From: an uncultured Flavobacteriales bacterium
Lineage (GTDB): Bacteria; Bacteroidota; Bacteroidia; Flavobacteriales; Crocinitomicaceae
Length of the DNA stretch: 6,895 nt
Reading direction: 5' to 3'
Assembly (NCBI GenBank): GCA_946479985.1
Contig: CAMLIF010000157.1
Span: 1-6,895 of the forward strand
Under the pieces are notes generated by a model. That model searched no databases, was not told the DNA's origin, and worked only from the letters and a program-made list of their open reading frames with translations. A program made the position numbers and the translations under genes. Shown in pieces: positions 6,172 to 6,895 of this stretch (positions are counted from its first letter, which is position 1; each line of letters starts with the position of its first letter).

Positions 6172-6216
6172 ACCTATCCTGAATTAAGTGTTCCTTCTAC
6201 GACTGCACAAATCTTT

Positions 6217-6402
6217 GTGCATCCCGAAAATGGTATCGGAAATATAGGTGTAATCAGGGTTGGAAAAAACCACGACCGCTTTTTTTTTAAACAATCGATG
6301 CATTCTCCGGAAACAAACGGTCAATTACAACTCTATCAAAGGTTGCTGGCAATAAGAAAAACCCTGAGCAAGCAGCACCCGGTCATTTTACTTGACATTT
6401 AA
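6217..6402 (+). CDS. Doubtful short ORF, 61 residues
   Basis: An open frame from GTG at 6217 to TAA at 6400-6402. The frame is actually open further upstream, back into the divergent membrane-protein gene, so the start is arbitrary. The translation (NGIGNIGVIRVGKN near the start, QLYQRLLAIRKTLSKQHPVILL near the end) has a plausible amphipathic helix but no family that I recognise. It fills the gap between two divergent genes. It may be a real small protein, a decayed gene fragment, or just the intergenic regulatory region. Confidence 0.3.
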   Translation: MHPENGIGNIGVIRVGKNHDRFFFKQSMHSPETNGQLQLYQRLLAIRKTLSKQHPVILLDI

Positions 6403-6421
6403 AGAATAAAGCCTTACATTG

Positions 6422-6499
6422 GTTCAAGTTCTTTTGAACGATAAAATATTATCCGCTATTTTAAAGGCTGAGGTCTGATTCATAAACCGAAGTCTGATT
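6422..6499 (+). promoter_or_regulatory. Possible regulatory region upstream of the globin-like gene
   Basis: An inverted repeat GTTCAA-N6-TTGAAC lies at 6422-6439. A direct repeat GTCTGATT lies at 6473-6480 and 6492-6499, the copies starting 19 bp apart. Between them is an AT-rich stretch (ATAAAATATTAT). These sit 18-95 bp before the ATG at 6517 and could be operator or promoter elements. No confident -33/-7 pair is seen. Confidence 0.3.
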
Positions 6500-6516
6500 A
6501 CCATAACTCACTACAC

Positions 6517-6895
6517 ATGGAATCTACATTACTCACAGAGTCGCTCATCGCTAATCCGAATTTCAGTAAAAACGACATTTCCCTTCTCAAAGAATGCTTT
6601 GAGTTCGGTAAAAAGTATGAATCGGAAATTACCGAAGAACTCAGAGATTTTCTATCTGTTCATCCGTTTTGGGGAGAACTCATGAAATTACAATCTCCTG
6701 AGGAGCAGGAAAAACAGAGTAAACGCTCCCAGGAACTTCAACGAGCCGCTATTTACGAAGATAAATGGGCGGAATATACCAAAGAACTTATCCTGCAGGG
6801 CAGAATGTATGCTCAAATGAATGTAAAGTATTCCGACTGGTACGAAATCATTAAAATCTATAAAGACTACCTGAATCCGTACATTGTAAAGGAGT
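6517..6895 (+). CDS. Globin-sensor-like protein, N-terminal part, cut by the window edge
   Basis: The first 126 residues of a protein that continues beyond the window. The helical pattern resembles the protoglobin/globin-coupled sensor domain. An N-terminal helix ([22 protein letters not shown], about 21-42) is followed by [11 protein letters not shown] (45-55), a charged middle helix with [19 protein letters not shown] (83-101), and [18 protein letters not shown] (106-123). In haem-binding relatives the segment around 95-110 reads roughly G-x-x-H-x-R-I-G-L then W-Y, with His as proximal haem ligand. Here the equivalent position appears to be Tyr99 (GRMYAQMNV). Such domains sit at the N-terminus of histidine kinases, chemoreceptors, diguanylate cyclases or stressosome proteins, so an output domain is expected downstream. 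The assignment rests on remembered patterns only. ATG 6517 is the first in-frame Met. No Shine-Dalgarno is seen. Confidence 0.55.
   Translation, partial: MESTLLTESLIANPNFSKNDISLLKECFEFGKKYESEITEELRDFLSVHPFWGELMKLQSPEEQEKQSKRSQELQRAAIYEDKWAEYTKELILQGRMYAQMNVKYSDWYEIIKIYKDYLNPYIVKE

Overview
The window looks like a bacterial chromosome of the phylum Bacteroidota, probably the Flavobacteriia. This is an inference from moderately AT-rich DNA, weak or absent Shine-Dalgarno sequences, a tRNA gene without an encoded CCA end, and the protein families present. It splits at about position 3000 into an integrated mobile element (left) and host chromosome (right).

Left part, about 1 to 3000: the right-hand end of an integrative element. 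Positions 1-375 hold a tandem array of about 2.7 units of 139-140 bp, running off the left edge. It is built around direct CAAGTCGG sites 22 bp apart and inverted CCGACT/AGTCGG pairs. Next come a 126-residue coiled-coil plus helix-turn-helix (excisionase-type) protein (539-919), about 430 bp with no secure gene but with a perfect 32-bp palindrome (1221-1252), a 46-residue small gene (1351-1491) and a serine recombinase (1488-3233). The stop codon of the small gene overlaps the start codon of the recombinase, so the two are probably one translation unit.

Junction: the recombinase frame runs antisense through a terminator-like hairpin (2968-3004) and a complete tRNA-Leu(GAG) gene on the minus strand (3010-3091), and ends only in the DNA beyond. 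The element therefore appears to have inserted at the 3' side of the tRNA, and the last 75 or so residues of the recombinase are supplied by the target site.

Right part, about 3092 to 6895: ordinary chromosomal genes. They are a small secreted protein of unknown function (3245-3631), an FAD-dependent oxidoreductase with a C-terminal Rieske [2Fe-2S] domain (3786-5372), a convergent DUF6629-like membrane protein (5488-6171, minus), a doubtful short ORF (6217-6402), and the start of a globin-sensor-like protein cut by the window edge (6517-6895), in which the haem-ligand histidine position appears to be tyrosine.

The left-hand genes plausibly act together: the recombinase integrates and excises the element, the helix-turn-helix protein may regulate this or bind the repeat array, and the small coupled protein may be an accessory. 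No complete new system can be proven here. The repeat array with its neighbouring DNA-binding protein, the palindrome, and the small-protein/recombinase pair are the parts most worth following up.
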